A program made the translations under genes and the position numbers. Below, piece after piece: positions 63,926 through 64,000 of a DNA stretch of 64,000 nt (within the stretch, counting starts at the first letter, position 1; every line of letters begins with the position of its first letter). Origin of the DNA: Rhodocyclaceae bacterium (GTDB lineage Bacteria; Pseudomonadota; Gammaproteobacteria; Burkholderiales; Ga0077523). Under the pieces are notes generated by a model that was not told where the DNA came from, made no database searches, and worked only from the letters and a program-made list of their open reading frames with translations. Location: contig JADCHQ010000006.1 of the NCBI GenBank assembly GCA_020248405.1, forward strand, positions 124,001 through 188,000, written 5' to 3'.

Positions 63926-64000
63926 GGGGTGGACTCCGAAGCAGGCCGATGCGCACCCCTGAACGCAACGGCTATGCCAGCCGCAACCCTCAGCCCAAGC

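Noticed and set aside
63922..64000. 3' end of fliJ upstream of fliK
   Set aside because: An open frame on the minus strand ends TGA over the fliK ATG, but the 25 residues are too few to identify FliJ.
1..64000. CRISPR arrays, insertion sequences, prophage or rRNA genes
   Set aside because: No regularly spaced repeats, transposases, integrases, phage structural genes or rRNA stretches were seen on reading either strand.

Overview
The window is about 64 kb of high-GC, densely coded bacterial chromosome. Several features point to a betaproteobacterium, probably of the Rhodocyclales/Nitrosomonadales type, though the species cannot be fixed from the sequence. These are the trmJ/suhB/mutS/cysE/iscR neighbourhood, a dapA-bamC-metallohydrolase string, a full System I cytochrome c maturation (ccm) operon, a fliLMNOPQR flagellar block and a pqqABCDE operon. 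No phage, transposon, CRISPR array or rRNA operon was seen. One tRNA gene (Ser, anticodon CGA) is present.

Layout. 1-3.6 kb: iron-sulfur assembly on the minus strand (iscR, an A-type carrier, start of sufB), then cysE, trmJ and divergent suhB. 3.6-10.6 kb: mutS, a divergent metallophosphoesterase, an acyl-CoA dehydrogenase, a lytic transglycosylase (mltB-like) and ccmI. 10.7-16.9 kb: a MipA/OmpV-type outer-membrane protein, an Lrp/AsnC regulator divergent from an orphan AceE-type E1 (an mdeR/mdeB-like arrangement), and a Bcr/CflA drug exporter broken by one in-frame amber codon. 16.9-22.7 kb: ccmABCDEFGH on the minus strand, separated from ccmI. 22.6-24.9 kb: an unexplained intergenic stretch, tRNA-Ser and mltF. 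24.9-28.8 kb: a TonB-dependent receptor divergent from nikR (probably nickel uptake) and an Old Yellow Enzyme. 28.8-39.1 kb: a patatin lipoprotein and an iron island with bacterioferritin, Bfd, two Fur-type boxes, a FecA-like receptor, a cytochrome c-FTR1 permease and an FbpABC ferric ABC transporter in split orientation. 39.1-51.5 kb: a PQQ island. 51.6-58.2 kb: slyD, bcp, an L16 arginine hydroxylase, a small lipoprotein, a metallohydrolase, bamC, dapA and a methyltransferase. 58.4-63.9 kb: flagellar fliR, Q, P, O, N, M, L and K on the minus strand.

The PQQ island is the most interesting region. It contains two pqqA genes. One heads pqqBCDE plus an ABC-2 exporter. The other stands alone between a sensor kinase/LuxR-type response regulator pair and a TonB-dependent receptor that closely resembles E. 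coli PqqU (YncD), the PQQ importer. A tonB gene is divergent from the second pqqA. The same palindrome, CTCATGA-N3-TCATGAG, with matching flank, lies upstream of both pqqA copies in the same orientation. It is a strong candidate operator for one regulon combining PQQ synthesis, export and TonB-driven recapture. No PQQ-dependent dehydrogenase lies in the window.

Metal handling is the other common thread: Fur boxes sit in the iron island, NikR faces its own receptor, SlyD carries a histidine tail, and IscR controls what looks like a SUF-type operon. All calls come from reading the sequence by eye; no database searches were run.
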